Under the pieces are notes generated by a model that was given only the letters and a program-made list of their open reading frames with translations, was not told where the DNA came from and did no database searches. From Thermoflavifilum sp. (GTDB lineage Bacteria > Bacteroidota > Bacteroidia > Chitinophagales > Chitinophagaceae): 64,000 bases of DNA. Shown piece after piece: positions 37,401-45,676 of this stretch; positions within the stretch are counted from its first letter, which is position 1, and every line of letters begins with the position of its first letter. A program made the position numbers and the translations under genes. The stretch is from positions 62,001 to 126,000 of the forward strand of contig JAIMAQ010000005.1 of assembly GCA_023511875.1 (NCBI GenBank). Reading direction: 5' to 3'.

Positions 37401-39317
37401 TTCGGTGATGGATCGAGTTCGCAGTTGGTTAATCCTACACATATTTATAATCTTCCTGGAAGCTATACCATTACCTTGGTAGCAACAAGTGATGGAGGAT
37501 GTACCGATACGGCACGGCTGAATTTTGTGATCCATGGTCCTGTGGGGAAAATCATGCATCAGCCCATGGCCGGTTGTGGCCTTCCTGTAACGATACAGTT
37601 TAAGGCTACAGCTACAAATGCCATTTCTTTTCAATGGGATTTTGGGGATGGACAAGTCTCAGCGCCCAGCACCGATACCATCATCACGCATACCTATACT
37701 CAGCGTGGCGACTACAAGCCAGTGCTCATTGTACGCGATTCTTCGGGATGTAGTGTATCATTTCGCAACGATGATTCGCTCATTGTCGATCAGTTGGCTG
37801 CAAGTTTTACCATGAGACCTCGCATTGTGTGTGATTCGGGCGTAGTAGAGGTTACGGATACTTCTCATAGCTTTGCCGCCGATACCCTGGGATTTCCCAA
37901 TCAAGTGGTCTGGGATTTTGGAGATCCCGGGTCCAATGACAATACTTCCACCCAACGCCAGGCAAGTCATCATTATCGTCGTCCTGGTGATTATATCATT
38001 CGGCTTACGGTAACGACTCGTTTTGGTTGTAGCCAAACAGTTACTGATACCATACATGTTGTTGGTACTACGCGGATAAGTATTCAAGGTCCCGACAGTG
38101 CTTGCTTTGGGGTTCCCATGCAATTTTCTTCGGTGTTATTAAACAATTATAAACCCATTCGCAGCTGGTATTGGGATTTTGGCAATGGGATGATCGACAC
38201 CACAGCCTCCCCTCCAACGCAGCAATATCCTTCTGCTGGGGGGTTTTCAGTAAAACTCATCGCTACCAATACCGATGGGTGCAAGGATACAGCCTGGCAT
38301 CCAATAACTATTTTCCCCATACCCGTACCCATGGCTGGTGCACAAGATTCGATGTTATGCTTGGGCCAGCGTACTCAGCTGCATGCGCAAGATGGTGAAA
38401 CCTATCATTGGTGGCCAGCTGATGGCTTGAGCGATACATCAATTGCTAATCCAGTGGCAACTCCCACTCGAGATACTTGGTATCATGTATTGGTAACCAA
38501 TATCTATGGATGCCAGCAGATAGATTCAGTGCCTATAAAAGTTTCTCAGCCTTTTGCGATGCGGGTAGGCGTAGATACCACTATTTGCGCGGGCGAATCG
38601 GTACAGCTATTTGCAGAAGGCGGAGCGGCCCGCTACCGATGGACGCCTCCTACTTACTTGGATGATGCAGAGTCTAGCAGACCAGTTACTCATCCCGATT
38701 CATCGATCACTTATCGCATTGTGGGATATGGCCATGATGCCTGTTTCACAGATACGGGTTATGTGCATATTCGGGTTGTGCCATTGCCTGAAGTGCATGC
38801 CACGCCCGACCAAGCGCTGGTGGTAGGTTCGCAAGTGCAATTACAAGCTCATGGCAGCCCAGATGTGGTGAGCTACCAATGGTCGCCACCCGATTGGCTA
38901 AGCTGTACTGATTGCGCTAACCCTATAGCCACACCACGTGGAAACATTACCTACCGGGTGGTAGCAGCCAATGCATTTGGCTGTCTGGCCATTGCTACTA
39001 CAAAGATTCGCTTGGTATGTTCATCGGGGGTAGTGTTTATCCCCAATACTTTTAGCCCGAATGGAGATCAGCAAAACGATATTTTTTATCCTCGGGGCAA
39101 AGGCATTCAAATTGTGAGGTTTTTCCGAATATTTAATCGATGGGGCCAGCTCATGTTTGAACGAGAAAATTTTCCTATTGACGATAAAAGTTTTGGATGG
39201 GATGGAACGTTTAAAGGAGAGGCTTTACCACCAGATGTGTATGTGTATGTCACCGAAATGGTATGCGACAATGGAGAAGTCTTTCAGATCAAAGGAAATG
39301 TAACCCTGTTGCGTTAA
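34407..39317 (+). CDS. T9SS type B cargo: multi-PKD adhesin-like protein (cluster B)
   Basis: Very large surface protein, 1636 residues from the ATG at 34407 (MKNRRTVCCVLPVLSAW). A signal peptide ends near SLQAASGQ. About fifteen PKD-like repeats of 80-90 residues follow. Most carry the WDFGDG motif or a variant (YWDFGNGN, WLWDFGDGHT, YYWEFGDGGT, WLFGDGGT, RWTFGDGSS). Three further Ig/PKD-like modules (LCLGQRTQLHA, ICAGESVQLFA, VVGSQVQLQA) come next, then a CHU_C type B sorting domain (NTFSPNGDQQNDIF, IFNRWGQLMFER, WDGTFKGE). Most repeats open and close with a cysteine, suggesting one disulfide each. Codon use is ordinary, unlike the cluster A module. It probably forms a long rod-like adhesin; ligand unknown. 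A PorP/SprF gene follows. Confidence 0.93.
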   Translation: MKNRRTVCCVLPVLSAWIWVAVFFLSLQAASGQVVARFEADTTQGCSPVIVHFIDLSTGNIVSRYWDFGNGNHIRYDSAVNPSASYIEPGYYNVSLTVTDASGNSSTQTLQVAVFGAPKVSFIPDSAWGCYPVTVNFKDRSLPGSGYITQWLWDFGDGHTSTQQNPIYTYTTPGKYRVQLMITNSYGCTGVSDTAGVVVVPNPVVAAFTADSTISCQAPFTVQFSSQSQGDGALHYYWDFGDGNSSTDPHPVHVYTKSGVFTVSLIVTDSLGCSDTLVKTQYIQVGNLPQLNVNIPSPICAQSQVLFTNPTQPTPRQIQWMFSDSTIYSGPQVSKSFFSPGNYSVQVINTYNSGCSDTLNKTFTVVARPMADFQASPRIGCDVPLRVSFQYTGSGAVKYYWEFGDGGTDTTASPIHVYQTFGNYTVKLKIENAAGCMDSVVRDAYIQIQPPTARLFASPDHGCVPLQVSFSAQVHSLDSIVSAVWDFGDEQTASGLAVQHTYLKEGIYTVKLTITTQSGCTSSFTYPTPIRAGTPPAVNFSATPTQACAEVNIHFTDLSNLGEQWLWLFGDGGTSALQNPTHIYGDTGYFDVSLIVTHLGCTDTLIRPRYIHILPPIAAFDINRNCSTPYTIQFLDRSIGAIHYQWDFGDTASGAANYDTIPNPAHVYSSTGTFTATLTVSNDTCTYTTQHTFQIIDEHPDFTVSDTVLCRNDSVSLQAVNIHPSLIRSYRWTYQGPASGSQTTTQPSVHFTLSQPGEYSFTLITTDANNCTDTVTHERLVRVEGPTPNFTVGNQGCAQVAVPFQDVSVPNGSPLASWVWDFGDGVKDTLLANDTIHNGSTSHIYQRSGTYSITLLVTDSNGCSQKITKPNGGLHITQVKAQFYSADTFSCPGKPVHFVNQSTGQLAEIRWTFGDGSSSLQSNPVHVYDTDGVYDVGLYVANSYGCSDSLLRPAYIHIATPHAAFSISNLPDSGGVKCPPFVAQFVNHSVNYRSVKWDFGDGSSSQLVNPTHIYNLPGSYTITLVATSDGGCTDTARLNFVIHGPVGKIMHQPMAGCGLPVTIQFKATATNAISFQWDFGDGQVSAPSTDTIITHTYTQRGDYKPVLIVRDSSGCSVSFRNDDSLIVDQLAASFTMRPRIVCDSGVVEVTDTSHSFAADTLGFPNQVVWDFGDPGSNDNTSTQRQASHHYRRPGDYIIRLTVTTRFGCSQTVTDTIHVVGTTRISIQGPDSACFGVPMQFSSVLLNNYKPIRSWYWDFGNGMIDTTASPPTQQYPSAGGFSVKLIATNTDGCKDTAWHPITIFPIPVPMAGAQDSMLCLGQRTQLHAQDGETYHWWPADGLSDTSIANPVATPTRDTWYHVLVTNIYGCQQIDSVPIKVSQPFAMRVGVDTTICAGESVQLFAEGGAARYRWTPPTYLDDAESSRPVTHPDSSITYRIVGYGHDACFTDTGYVHIRVVPLPEVHATPDQALVVGSQVQLQAHGSPDVVSYQWSPPDWLSCTDCANPIATPRGNITYRVVAANAFGCLAIATTKIRLVCSSGVVFIPNTFSPNGDQQNDIFYPRGKGIQIVRFFRIFNRWGQLMFERENFPIDDKSFGWDGTFKGEALPPDVYVYVTEMVCDNGEVFQIKGNVTLLR

Positions 39318-39364
39318 TCTAGTACACCCTATTACAACCTATTTTTCACCTAAAACCATGTCCT

Positions 39365-40399
39365 ATGAAAAAACTGTACGCCTTTACAGGCAGCTTAGCT
39401 GTTGTCTGGGTGTTGTGGGGGGGGCATATCAGGGCTCAGGATATTCACCTCTCGCAATTTTACGAAGCGCCGTTGCTGCAAAATCCAGCATTGGCAGGCA
39501 TTTTCACTGGCGATTATCGAATACAGGCTGTATATCGAAACCAGTGGAGCAGTGTAACTGTGCCTTATCAAACGGGTGCACTAAGTGGGGAGGCTCGTTT
39601 CCCCGTTAAAAATTCATCCGATTTTATCACGGTAGCTCTGCAGTTTACTTACGATGTAGCAGGCACTTCTCACCTTCACGCTTCACAAGTTATGCCGTGT
39701 ATTAACTACCACAAATCACTGAGTGAAAGCCGCAGCATATATTTATCGCTCGGTGTGATGGGGGGTTGGGTGAATCGTCAATTAGATCCATCGAAATTAA
39801 CTTTTGACAACCAGTACAATCCTGATTATGGATTCGACCCCAACGCACCTTCCAATGATCAGCTATCGGTATATGGCTATCAATATCTCGACGGAGCAGT
39901 AGGCATGAGCCTCAATGCTGCATTAAGCGAAAATACATATGCCTTTGTTGGCGTTTCTTATTACCACCTTAACAAGCCCAAAGTATCGTTTTACAACAAT
40001 AGTCGAATACTTCTTCAGCCCAAATGGCAATACCATGCTGGTGTTTCTTCTACCTTCAACGAACGCATCTTTTTGATTGGGGAGTTTAACCACATGGTAC
40101 AAGGAGCTTACGAGGAAACTATGGTAGGCGGATTAGCGGGGATGGGCCTGCTTAGACAAGGTCTGGAAAGCAATATAGCCGTGTATGTAGGCGGGTTTTT
40201 GCGTTGGAAAGATGCCTTAATTCCTGTGGTGAAATTAGATATGGGGGAGTACGATGTGGCATTTAGTTACGATATGAATATCTCTAAATTGGCTACAGCA
40301 AGTGAAACCGTAGGCGGCTTTGAGATTTCGCTTTCTTGGAAAGGATTTTTTACTAACCCGAATAGCTCGTTAAATAAGGTAAAATGTCCCAGATTTTAA
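39365..40399 (+). CDS. PorP/SprF family T9SS membrane protein (cluster B)
   Basis: Second PorP/SprF protein of the window, 344 residues. A signal peptide (GSLAVVWVLWGGHIRAQ) is followed by the family opening DIHLSQFYEAPLLQNPALAG and YRNQWSSVTVPYQTGALSGE, then barrel strands, DPSKLTFDNQY, and a C-terminus EISLSWKGFFT. It is homologous to the cluster A protein but clearly diverged. It begins 47 bases after the multi-PKD gene and so is probably its cognate export partner, as SprF is for SprB in F. johnsoniae. Confidence 0.94.
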   Translation: MKKLYAFTGSLAVVWVLWGGHIRAQDIHLSQFYEAPLLQNPALAGIFTGDYRIQAVYRNQWSSVTVPYQTGALSGEARFPVKNSSDFITVALQFTYDVAGTSHLHASQVMPCINYHKSLSESRSIYLSLGVMGGWVNRQLDPSKLTFDNQYNPDYGFDPNAPSNDQLSVYGYQYLDGAVGMSLNAALSENTYAFVGVSYYHLNKPKVSFYNNSRILLQPKWQYHAGVSSTFNERIFLIGEFNHMVQGAYEETMVGGLAGMGLLRQGLESNIAVYVGGFLRWKDALIPVVKLDMGEYDVAFSYDMNISKLATASETVGGFEISLSWKGFFTNPNSSLNKVKCPRF

Positions 40400-40516
40400 A
40401 CTTTTTGATAGTGAACAAATCAATACCAATAAATATTCGGGTAGTTGGGCTTGACAAAGCGCAATTAATTAGATAAAACACATATAAGTTTTAATATAAC
40501 TTTATCATACACATGA

Positions 40517-40547
40517 TTGTTTTTTTCATAAAAAAAATGTAAGTTTG
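40517..40547 (+). promoter_or_regulatory. promoter of the sorting-domain mini-gene, apparently leaderless
   Basis: TTG at 40517-40519, a 20-base spacer, then TAAGTTTG at 40540-40547 (perfect -7 match). The box ends only 4 bases before the ATG at 40552 and 7 before the ATG at 40555, so the mRNA should start at or next to the start codon. Confidence 0.6.
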
Positions 40548-40551
40548 GCTT

Positions 40552-40884
40552 ATGATGAAAAAATTTACACTCATTATTTTACTTATCCTTTGTAAAACCA
40601 CCCTTAGCTTTGGACAAGCTTTCGGAGATGGGGATGGGAAAGTATTGAAGCTCTATCCCAACCCTGCTTCTACGCAGATTAACTTAGAATTGCAAACCCA
40701 CGGTGATCAAACCTACGAAGTAGTGATCTATAATTTCCTGGGTAAAAAATTTGATGATTTTAAGCTTTCAGGTGGTCGGGTCACATTGAGTCTTTCGCGC
40801 TATTACAGCGGTATTTATATTTACCAGCTCCTCGACATGCAAGGAAATGTTGTAGAGTCGGGTAAATTTAATGTAATCAAGTAG
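40552..40884 (+). CDS. bare T9SS type A sorting-domain protein
   Basis: A 110-residue secreted protein with no cargo domain. The signal peptide (about residues 1-22, ending LSFGQ) is followed after only a dozen residues by a complete type A T9SS C-terminal domain. It has LKLYPNPASTQINLELQ, the turn YEVVIYNFLGKKF, and the closing strands GIYIYQLLDMQGNVVESGKF. This CTD normally sits at the end of much larger proteins. Its own promoter sets it apart from the upstream PorP/SprF gene. Initiation is probably at 40552 or 40555, given the promoter position. It could be a surface or sorting-related peptide, or a remnant of a larger cargo gene; an intact signal peptide and promoter favour a functional gene. 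Confidence 0.88.
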   Translation: MMKKFTLIILLILCKTTLSFGQAFGDGDGKVLKLYPNPASTQINLELQTHGDQTYEVVIYNFLGKKFDDFKLSGGRVTLSLSRYYSGIYIYQLLDMQGNVVESGKFNVIK

Positions 40885-40887
40885 GGC

Positions 40888-42060
40888 TTAGTATACCTGT
40901 AGGATCAAGAATTTTAAGTAAGCCGTGCTTTCAATGTGCCAAACGATGGGGTGGTCGGGGGCCTGGGTGTGAAACACTACTTGGCGAATATTTCTTCGAG
41001 CATCCATGGCTGCTTTTTGCAGGATTTGCATAAATAGATCAACAGAGATCAGGTTAGTACACGATGAAGTGATGAGAAAGCCTCCAGGGCGCACCATTTT
41101 CAATGCCCTCAGGTTAATTTCTCGATATCCTGTGATAGCGCTTTGAATTTGTTGTCGGCTTTTAGCAAAAGCTGGAGGGTCGAGCATGACCACATCGAAG
41201 CTTTTCTTTTCGCTGGCCCATTGCTTGAGTAGGTCAAAAGCATTGGCTTGAATAAACGTACATTTTTCACGTACTTCGTTGAGGATAGCGTTTTCGGTGG
41301 CTAACTCCAAGGCCTCACTCGAGGCATCGATAGCGGTAATATGCCGAGCCCCATATGCAGCGGCGTGACAAGTGAAACCGCCGGTATAACAAAATGCTTC
41401 TAAAATTTCTGCATCTTTTACAAAGGGAGCAATTGCCTTTCGATTTTCGCGCTGATCGAGAAAATATCCCGTTTTTTGCCCGTTTTCCACATCTACCCAA
41501 AAATGCAAACCATTTTCTTCAATTTGTATGCGGGTATCGAATGGGGCAGAGAGAAATCCTTTTTTTAACGGCAAGCCCTCTAGAGTTCGTACAGGGGCAT
41601 CGTTGCGTTCATACAAGCCATTGGGATGTAAAATATCTTCTATGATCTCCACAATTACTTGCTTCCATCGATCCATGCCTAAGGCCAAGGTTTGTAGCAC
41701 CACATAATCGCCAAACTTATCTACAATTAAAGCGGGTAGCCCATCGGCTTCAGCAAATACTACTCTGCACGACTCCGTATAGCCAATCTTCTGGCGGTAG
41801 GCCCAGCTTTGGCTAATTTGTCTGTGAAAAAATGCTGCATCAATAGCCTCTAGTTTTCGCGTCAGCAACCTCACCCGAATTTGAGATTGTGGATTCCAAT
41901 ATCCTCGCCCCCAAAACTGTTGTTGAGCTGTAAACACATCAACGATGGCCCCAGGCCCCTCTGGCACCTCTGCTCGCTCAATTTCTCCTGCAAAAATCCA
42001 AGGGTGGCCACCGGAAAGCCTTTTTTCTGCCTTACGAGTGAGCACAATTTTTCCTGCCAT
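40888..42060 (-). CDS. rlmI: class I rRNA methyltransferase with PUA domain (RlmI-like)
   Basis: SAM-dependent RNA 5-methylcytosine methyltransferase of the RlmI/RlmK family (E. coli RlmI modifies C1962 of 23S rRNA). It has 390 residues. The N-terminal PUA domain (MAGKIVLTRKAEKRLSGGHPW) is followed by a central EEHEH-type domain with VVFAEADGLPALIVDKFGDY and a Rossmann domain. The latter has GQKTGYFLDQRENR, the SAM motif EILEAFCYTGGFTCHAAAYGA and the catalytic-region VMLDPPAFAKSR. The exact target site in this organism is inferred from family. Its stop lies 3 bases from that of the convergent sorting-domain gene. Confidence 0.92.
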   Translation of the reverse strand: MAGKIVLTRKAEKRLSGGHPWIFAGEIERAEVPEGPGAIVDVFTAQQQFWGRGYWNPQSQIRVRLLTRKLEAIDAAFFHRQISQSWAYRQKIGYTESCRVVFAEADGLPALIVDKFGDYVVLQTLALGMDRWKQVIVEIIEDILHPNGLYERNDAPVRTLEGLPLKKGFLSAPFDTRIQIEENGLHFWVDVENGQKTGYFLDQRENRKAIAPFVKDAEILEAFCYTGGFTCHAAAYGARHITAIDASSEALELATENAILNEVREKCTFIQANAFDLLKQWASEKKSFDVVMLDPPAFAKSRQQIQSAITGYREINLRALKMVRPGGFLITSSCTNLISVDLFMQILQKAAMDARRNIRQVVFHTQAPDHPIVWHIESTAYLKFLILQVY

Positions 42061-42180
42061 GCTTTCGTTTCGCTATCTAAAACGCCAAATATCTGGCTTT
42101 TTATCCATTTTGTTTGAGGCAGGAAGTTTGCCTGAAGGTGTCAAATTGTCGTACAGCTGCGATTGGCAACATAATTGACT

Positions 42181-42188
42181 TAATTTTG
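42181..42188 (+). promoter_or_regulatory. -7 box of grpE-dnaJ
   Basis: TAATTTTG, perfect TAnnTTTG, 27 bases before the grpE ATG at 42216. No CIRCE-type inverted repeat was seen in the gap, so HrcA control is not supported here. Confidence 0.5.
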
Positions 42189-42215
42189 TACCTAATTTAA
42201 AAAATCGAGACAGAT

Positions 42216-42818
42216 ATGGACGAAAAAGAACGCCAAACAAATGGATTTCAACAGCCAGAATCACAGCAAATTCCGCCAACAGTGCCCGAGGAAACGCAGC
42301 CTAATGAATTGAATATCGATGAAAATGTGGGCGGCACCACACATCTGTCCGATGAAATGGAAGAGCCCTCTGTAGTAGCTAAGCTGGAAGCCGAATTGGC
42401 TGAATATAAAGATAAATATTTGCGCCTGGCAGCCGAATTTGACAATTATAAGAAAAGAACGGCTAAAGAGCGCCTCGAATGGATGCAAACTGCGGGCAAA
42501 GAAGTGATTGTATCTCTATTGGATGTGCTAGACGATTTTGATCGGGCAATTCAACAAATGGAAACAGCCAAAGATATCGAATCCTTGAAATCGGGAGTAA
42601 TGCTCATTTATAATAAATTCAAATCCATTCTCCAAGCCAAAGGCTTAAAGGAGATGGAAACTTTACACGCCCATTTCAACCCTGAGCTTCATGAGGCCAT
42701 TTCTGAAGTGCCTGCCCCAAATGAACAACTGAAAGGTAAGGTGCTCGATTATGTACAAAAAGGATATTTGTTAAACGATAAAATCATCAGGCATGCCAAA
42801 GTGGTGGTGGGGAAATAA
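42216..42818 (+). CDS. grpE: nucleotide exchange factor GrpE
   Basis: Nucleotide exchange factor for DnaK. It has 200 residues: a disordered acidic N-terminal region of about 60 residues, a long coiled-coil helix (KLEAELAEYKDKYLRLAAEF then DNYKKRTAKERLEW), then the four-helix bundle and beta-wing with LLDVLDDFDRAIQ, FNPELHEAISEVP and the closing VLDYVQKGYLLNDKIIRHAKV. It lies 43 bases upstream of dnaJ and probably shares its transcript. dnaK is not in the window. Confidence 0.96.
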   Translation: MDEKERQTNGFQQPESQQIPPTVPEETQPNELNIDENVGGTTHLSDEMEEPSVVAKLEAELAEYKDKYLRLAAEFDNYKKRTAKERLEWMQTAGKEVIVSLLDVLDDFDRAIQQMETAKDIESLKSGVMLIYNKFKSILQAKGLKEMETLHAHFNPELHEAISEVPAPNEQLKGKVLDYVQKGYLLNDKIIRHAKVVVGK

Positions 42819-42861
42819 AAAATTTTTCTCAAAGCAGGGTGGTTGCTAAACAAAAACAGCC

Positions 42862-44007
42862 ATGTCAAAGCGAGATTATTATGAAGTGCTGGGGGTATCG
42901 AGAAATGCCTCGCAGGATGAAATAAAAAAAGCTTATCGGAAGATAGCGCTGCAATATCATCCAGATCGCAACCCCGGAAATAAAGAGGCCGAGGAGAAAT
43001 TCAAGGAAGCCGCCGAGGCCTACGAGGTACTCAGTGATCCCGAAAAAAGGGCTCAATACGACCGTTATGGCCATGCTGGCATGAGGGGAGGCTTCTCGGG
43101 CGGGGGTATGCGTATGGAAGATATCTTTAGCAATTTTGGAGATATCTTTGGCGACGATTTCTTTGGCAGCTTTTTCGGCGGTAGTACCCGCTCTTCTACT
43201 CGCCGGCACCAAGGCACTCGTGGGTCGAACCTGCGTATCAAGGTGCGGCTCACCTATGAGGAAATGGCCAATGGTGTTCAGAAAAAAATTAAAGTGAGAA
43301 AATATGTGCCTTGTGATGCCTGTGGTGGCACCGGTGCAAAAGATAAAGGTTCTTTTCAAACTTGCCCTACCTGTGGCGGCTCTGGTCAAGTGAGGCGTGT
43401 TACGCAGACCTTTCTCGGACAGATGCAAACAGTGATGACCTGCCCTACTTGTAACGGTGAAGGGACCGTTGTTATCGCAAGATGCGACAAATGTAAGGGA
43501 TCGGGTAGGGTGTATGGCGAAGAAACCATTTATGTAGATATCCCCGCAGGCGTGCAGGAGGGGATGCAACTCAGCATGAGTGGCAAAGGGAATGCAGGTG
43601 AACATGGCGGACTGGCTGGTGATCTGCTGATTGTCGTTGAAGAAGAACCTCATCCCCAACTGCATCGCGAGGGATTAAACGTTGTTTATGACCTATATAT
43701 CTCTTTCCCAGATGCCGTTTTTGGAACTACGGTAGAAGTGCCCACTATTGATGGGAAGGCTAAAATCAAAATTCCACCGGGCACGCAGAGCGGGAAAATA
43801 TTCCGACTTAAAGGCAAGGGCTTTCCTTCGGTAAACTCTTATGAGCGGGGCGATGAGCTCATTCACGTGAATATCTGGGTGCCTCAGCACCTTAGCCCTG
43901 AAGAAAAAGAACTATTGGAGAAAGTCCAACACTCACCCAACTTTCAACCACAGCCCGATAAATCAGAAAAAAGTTTCTTCGAGCGGATTAAGGATATTTT
44001 TGGATGA
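42862..44007 (+). CDS. dnaJ: chaperone DnaJ
   Basis: Hsp40 co-chaperone that stimulates DnaK and binds unfolded protein. It has 381 residues. The J domain has HPD at residues 33-35. A Gly/Phe-rich linker follows ([20 protein letters not shown]). Four zinc-binding CxxCxGxG repeats are all intact ([32 protein letters not shown]), and the C-terminal substrate domains contain [13 protein letters not shown] and [15 protein letters not shown]. This is the full type I architecture. It is second in the operon after grpE and is followed by a hairpin terminator. Confidence 0.97.
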   Translation: MSKRDYYEVLGVSRNASQDEIKKAYRKIALQYHPDRNPGNKEAEEKFKEAAEAYEVLSDPEKRAQYDRYGHAGMRGGFSGGGMRMEDIFSNFGDIFGDDFFGSFFGGSTRSSTRRHQGTRGSNLRIKVRLTYEEMANGVQKKIKVRKYVPCDACGGTGAKDKGSFQTCPTCGGSGQVRRVTQTFLGQMQTVMTCPTCNGEGTVVIARCDKCKGSGRVYGEETIYVDIPAGVQEGMQLSMSGKGNAGEHGGLAGDLLIVVEEEPHPQLHREGLNVVYDLYISFPDAVFGTTVEVPTIDGKAKIKIPPGTQSGKIFRLKGKGFPSVNSYERGDELIHVNIWVPQHLSPEEKELLEKVQHSPNFQPQPDKSEKSFFERIKDIFG

Positions 44008-44034
44008 TACCAGATTTTAACTACTGCATTTAGT

Positions 44035-44061
44035 AAAAAGCCCCGCAAAGCGGAGCTTTTT
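44035..44061. terminator. bidirectional intrinsic terminator between dnaJ and ahcY
   Basis: Stem AAAAAGCCCCGC / GCGGAGCTTTTT with loop AAA and a single C-A mismatch, flanked by A-run and T-run, so it can stop transcripts from both convergent genes. Confidence 0.8.
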
Positions 44062-44069
44062 ATTTTAAA

Positions 44070-45407
44070 TTAATATCGGTAATAATCGGGCTTATAAGGT
44101 CCTTCTTTAGGTATACCCAGATAGGCTGCTTGAGCATCAGTGAGCTCATCGAGTTCAACGCCAATTTTTTTCAGATGTAGACGCGCCACTTTTTCATCTA
44201 AATGTTTGGGCAATACATACACTTTATTTTCATAGCGATCGTGGTGCTGCCAGAGTTCCATCTGTGCCAATACTTGGTTGGTAAAAGAATTGCTCATCAC
44301 AAACGAAGGATGGCCAGTGGCACAACCTAAATTAACCAAACGCCCTTCTGCTAGCAGAATGATGTCTTTGCCATCGATAGTGTATTTATCTACTTGTGGT
44401 TTAATCTGCACTTTGGTATGGCCGTAATGGGTATTGAGCCAGGCCACATCAATTTCAATATCGAAATGACCAATGTTGCACACGATGGCTTTATCTTTCA
44501 TGAGTCGGAAATGCTGTTCTGTGATGATATCCCGGCAACCCGTTGCTGTCACAATGATATCGGCTTCCTTAACAGCATCGATCATTTTTTTTACTTCAAA
44601 TCCCTCCATAGCTGCTTGCAACGCGCAGATCGGGTCGATTTCGGTGACGATTACCCGAGCGCCAGCCCCACGCAATGATTGAGCCGAACCCTTACCCACA
44701 TCGCCATAACCTGCTACTACAGCTACTTTTCCGGCGATCATGATATCGGTAGCTCGTCTGATAGCATCTACCAGGCTTTCCCGGCAGCCATATTTGTTAT
44801 CAAACTTAGATTTGGTTACGGAGTCGTTGACATTAATGGCTGGTATGGGTAATTTACCCTTAGCCATGCGTTCGTAAAGGCGATGTACGCCTGTAGTCGT
44901 TTCTTCGGTGATGCCTTTAATATGTTGCACCAATTCAGGATAACGATCTAGCACCATATTGGTGAGGTCGCCACCGTCGTCGAGAATCATGTTGAGAGGG
45001 CGGTCGGGGCTTCCAAAGAAAAGGGTTTGTTCAATACACCAGTCAAATTCTTCTTGGGTCATTCCTTTCCAGGCAAATACGGGAATGCCTTTTGCAGCTA
45101 TTGCAGCGGCTGCATGATCTTGGGTAGAAAAGATGTTGCATGAGCTCCAGCGAACTTCAGCACCTAGCTCAATCAAGGTTTCGATTAATACGGCTGTTTG
45201 GATGGTCATATGAAGGCATCCCGCGATACGAGCCCCTTTGAGTGGCTTCAACCGGCCATATTCTTCCCGAAGAGCCATCAAACCAGGCATTTCAGCTTCA
45301 GCCAGTTCTATTTCTTTACGACCCCAATCGGCCAGTTGGATATCTTTTACCTTGTAGGGTAAGTGAAAATCAATTTTGGCATGTTTGGTTTGAGCGGTAA
45401 TAGACAT
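44070..45407 (-). CDS. ahcY: adenosylhomocysteinase
   Basis: Splits S-adenosylhomocysteine into adenosine and homocysteine, relieving product inhibition of methyltransferases. It has 445 residues from the ATG at 45405-45407 ([11 protein letters not shown]). Conserved features are [35 protein letters not shown], the NAD-binding [38 protein letters not shown], and the C-terminal [17 protein letters not shown] and KPDYYRY. A TAAATTTG promoter box 32 bases upstream supports this start over an extension to 45434. The window contains several SAM-dependent methyltransferases that generate its substrate. Confidence 0.97.
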   Translation of the reverse strand: MSITAQTKHAKIDFHLPYKVKDIQLADWGRKEIELAEAEMPGLMALREEYGRLKPLKGARIAGCLHMTIQTAVLIETLIELGAEVRWSSCNIFSTQDHAAAAIAAKGIPVFAWKGMTQEEFDWCIEQTLFFGSPDRPLNMILDDGGDLTNMVLDRYPELVQHIKGITEETTTGVHRLYERMAKGKLPIPAINVNDSVTKSKFDNKYGCRESLVDAIRRATDIMIAGKVAVVAGYGDVGKGSAQSLRGAGARVIVTEIDPICALQAAMEGFEVKKMIDAVKEADIIVTATGCRDIITEQHFRLMKDKAIVCNIGHFDIEIDVAWLNTHYGHTKVQIKPQVDKYTIDGKDIILLAEGRLVNLGCATGHPSFVMSNSFTNQVLAQMELWQHHDRYENKVYVLPKHLDEKVARLHLKKIGVELDELTDAQAAYLGIPKEGPYKPDYYRY

Positions 45408-45439
45408 AATGCATGATTTTTCAAAAATAAACAATGGGT

Positions 45440-45447
45440 CAAATTTA
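45440..45447 (-). promoter_or_regulatory. -7 box of ahcY
   Basis: The minus strand reads TAAATTTG, perfect TAnnTTTG, 32 bases before the ahcY start. No SAM or SAH riboswitch structure was recognised in this short leader. Confidence 0.5.
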
Positions 45448-45524
45448 CGATTCTAAACGTATTTATTGTAATGGAGTTGGCGATGGGATCGTAGAGTTGT
45501 AGGATTTAGTTGAACACTTGTGAT

Positions 45525-45550
45525 AAAATAAAACCTGCCGATAGGCAGGC
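45525..45550 (-). terminator. intrinsic terminator of tRNA-Leu
   Basis: On the minus strand a CCTGCC / GGCAGG hairpin with a 4-base loop (45534-45549) is followed by a T-rich run TTTTATTTT, 11 bases after the tRNA 3' end. Confidence 0.75.
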
Positions 45551-45560
45551 ATGCATGAAG

Positions 45561-45644
45561 TGCGGCAGAGGAGATTCGAACTCCCATGCCCTTGCGGGCG
45601 CTACCACCTCAAAGTAGTGCGTCTACCAGTTCCGCCACCGCCGC
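45561..45644 (-). tRNA. tRNA-Leu (anticodon GAG)
   Basis: 84 bases with a long variable arm, as in class II tRNAs. The acceptor stem GCGGCGG pairs with CTGCCGC, including one G-U pair. The D arm is GCGGAACTGGTAGACGC, the anticodon stem CTACT/GGTAG, the loop TTGAGGT (anticodon GAG, reading CUY), the T arm GGGAGTTCGAATCTCC, and the discriminator base A. CCA is not encoded, so it must be added by the enzyme at 51065-52513. A promoter box and a terminator flank the gene, so it is a stand-alone unit. Confidence 0.95.
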
Positions 45645-45654
45645 ATTGGGGGTG

Positions 45655-45662
45655 CAAAGATA
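45655..45662 (-). promoter_or_regulatory. -7 box of tRNA-Leu
   Basis: The minus strand reads TATCTTTG, perfect TAnnTTTG, ending 10 bases before the mature tRNA 5' end. Confidence 0.6.
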
Positions 45663-45676
45663 ATAAAAAGCCTCAA

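Noticed and set aside
42061-42215. CIRCE/HrcA operator before grpE-dnaJ
   Set aside because: No 9-bp inverted repeat with a 9-bp spacer of the CIRCE type was found; only a -7 box is visible.
42865-43665. A 266-codon minus-strand frame opposite dnaJ
   Set aside because: It lies wholly inside dnaJ, whose protein is fully conserved. The antisense product has no recognisable family.
45408-45560. SAM/SAH riboswitch before ahcY
   Set aside because: The leader between the promoter box and the start is about 30 bases, too short, and no matching fold was seen.
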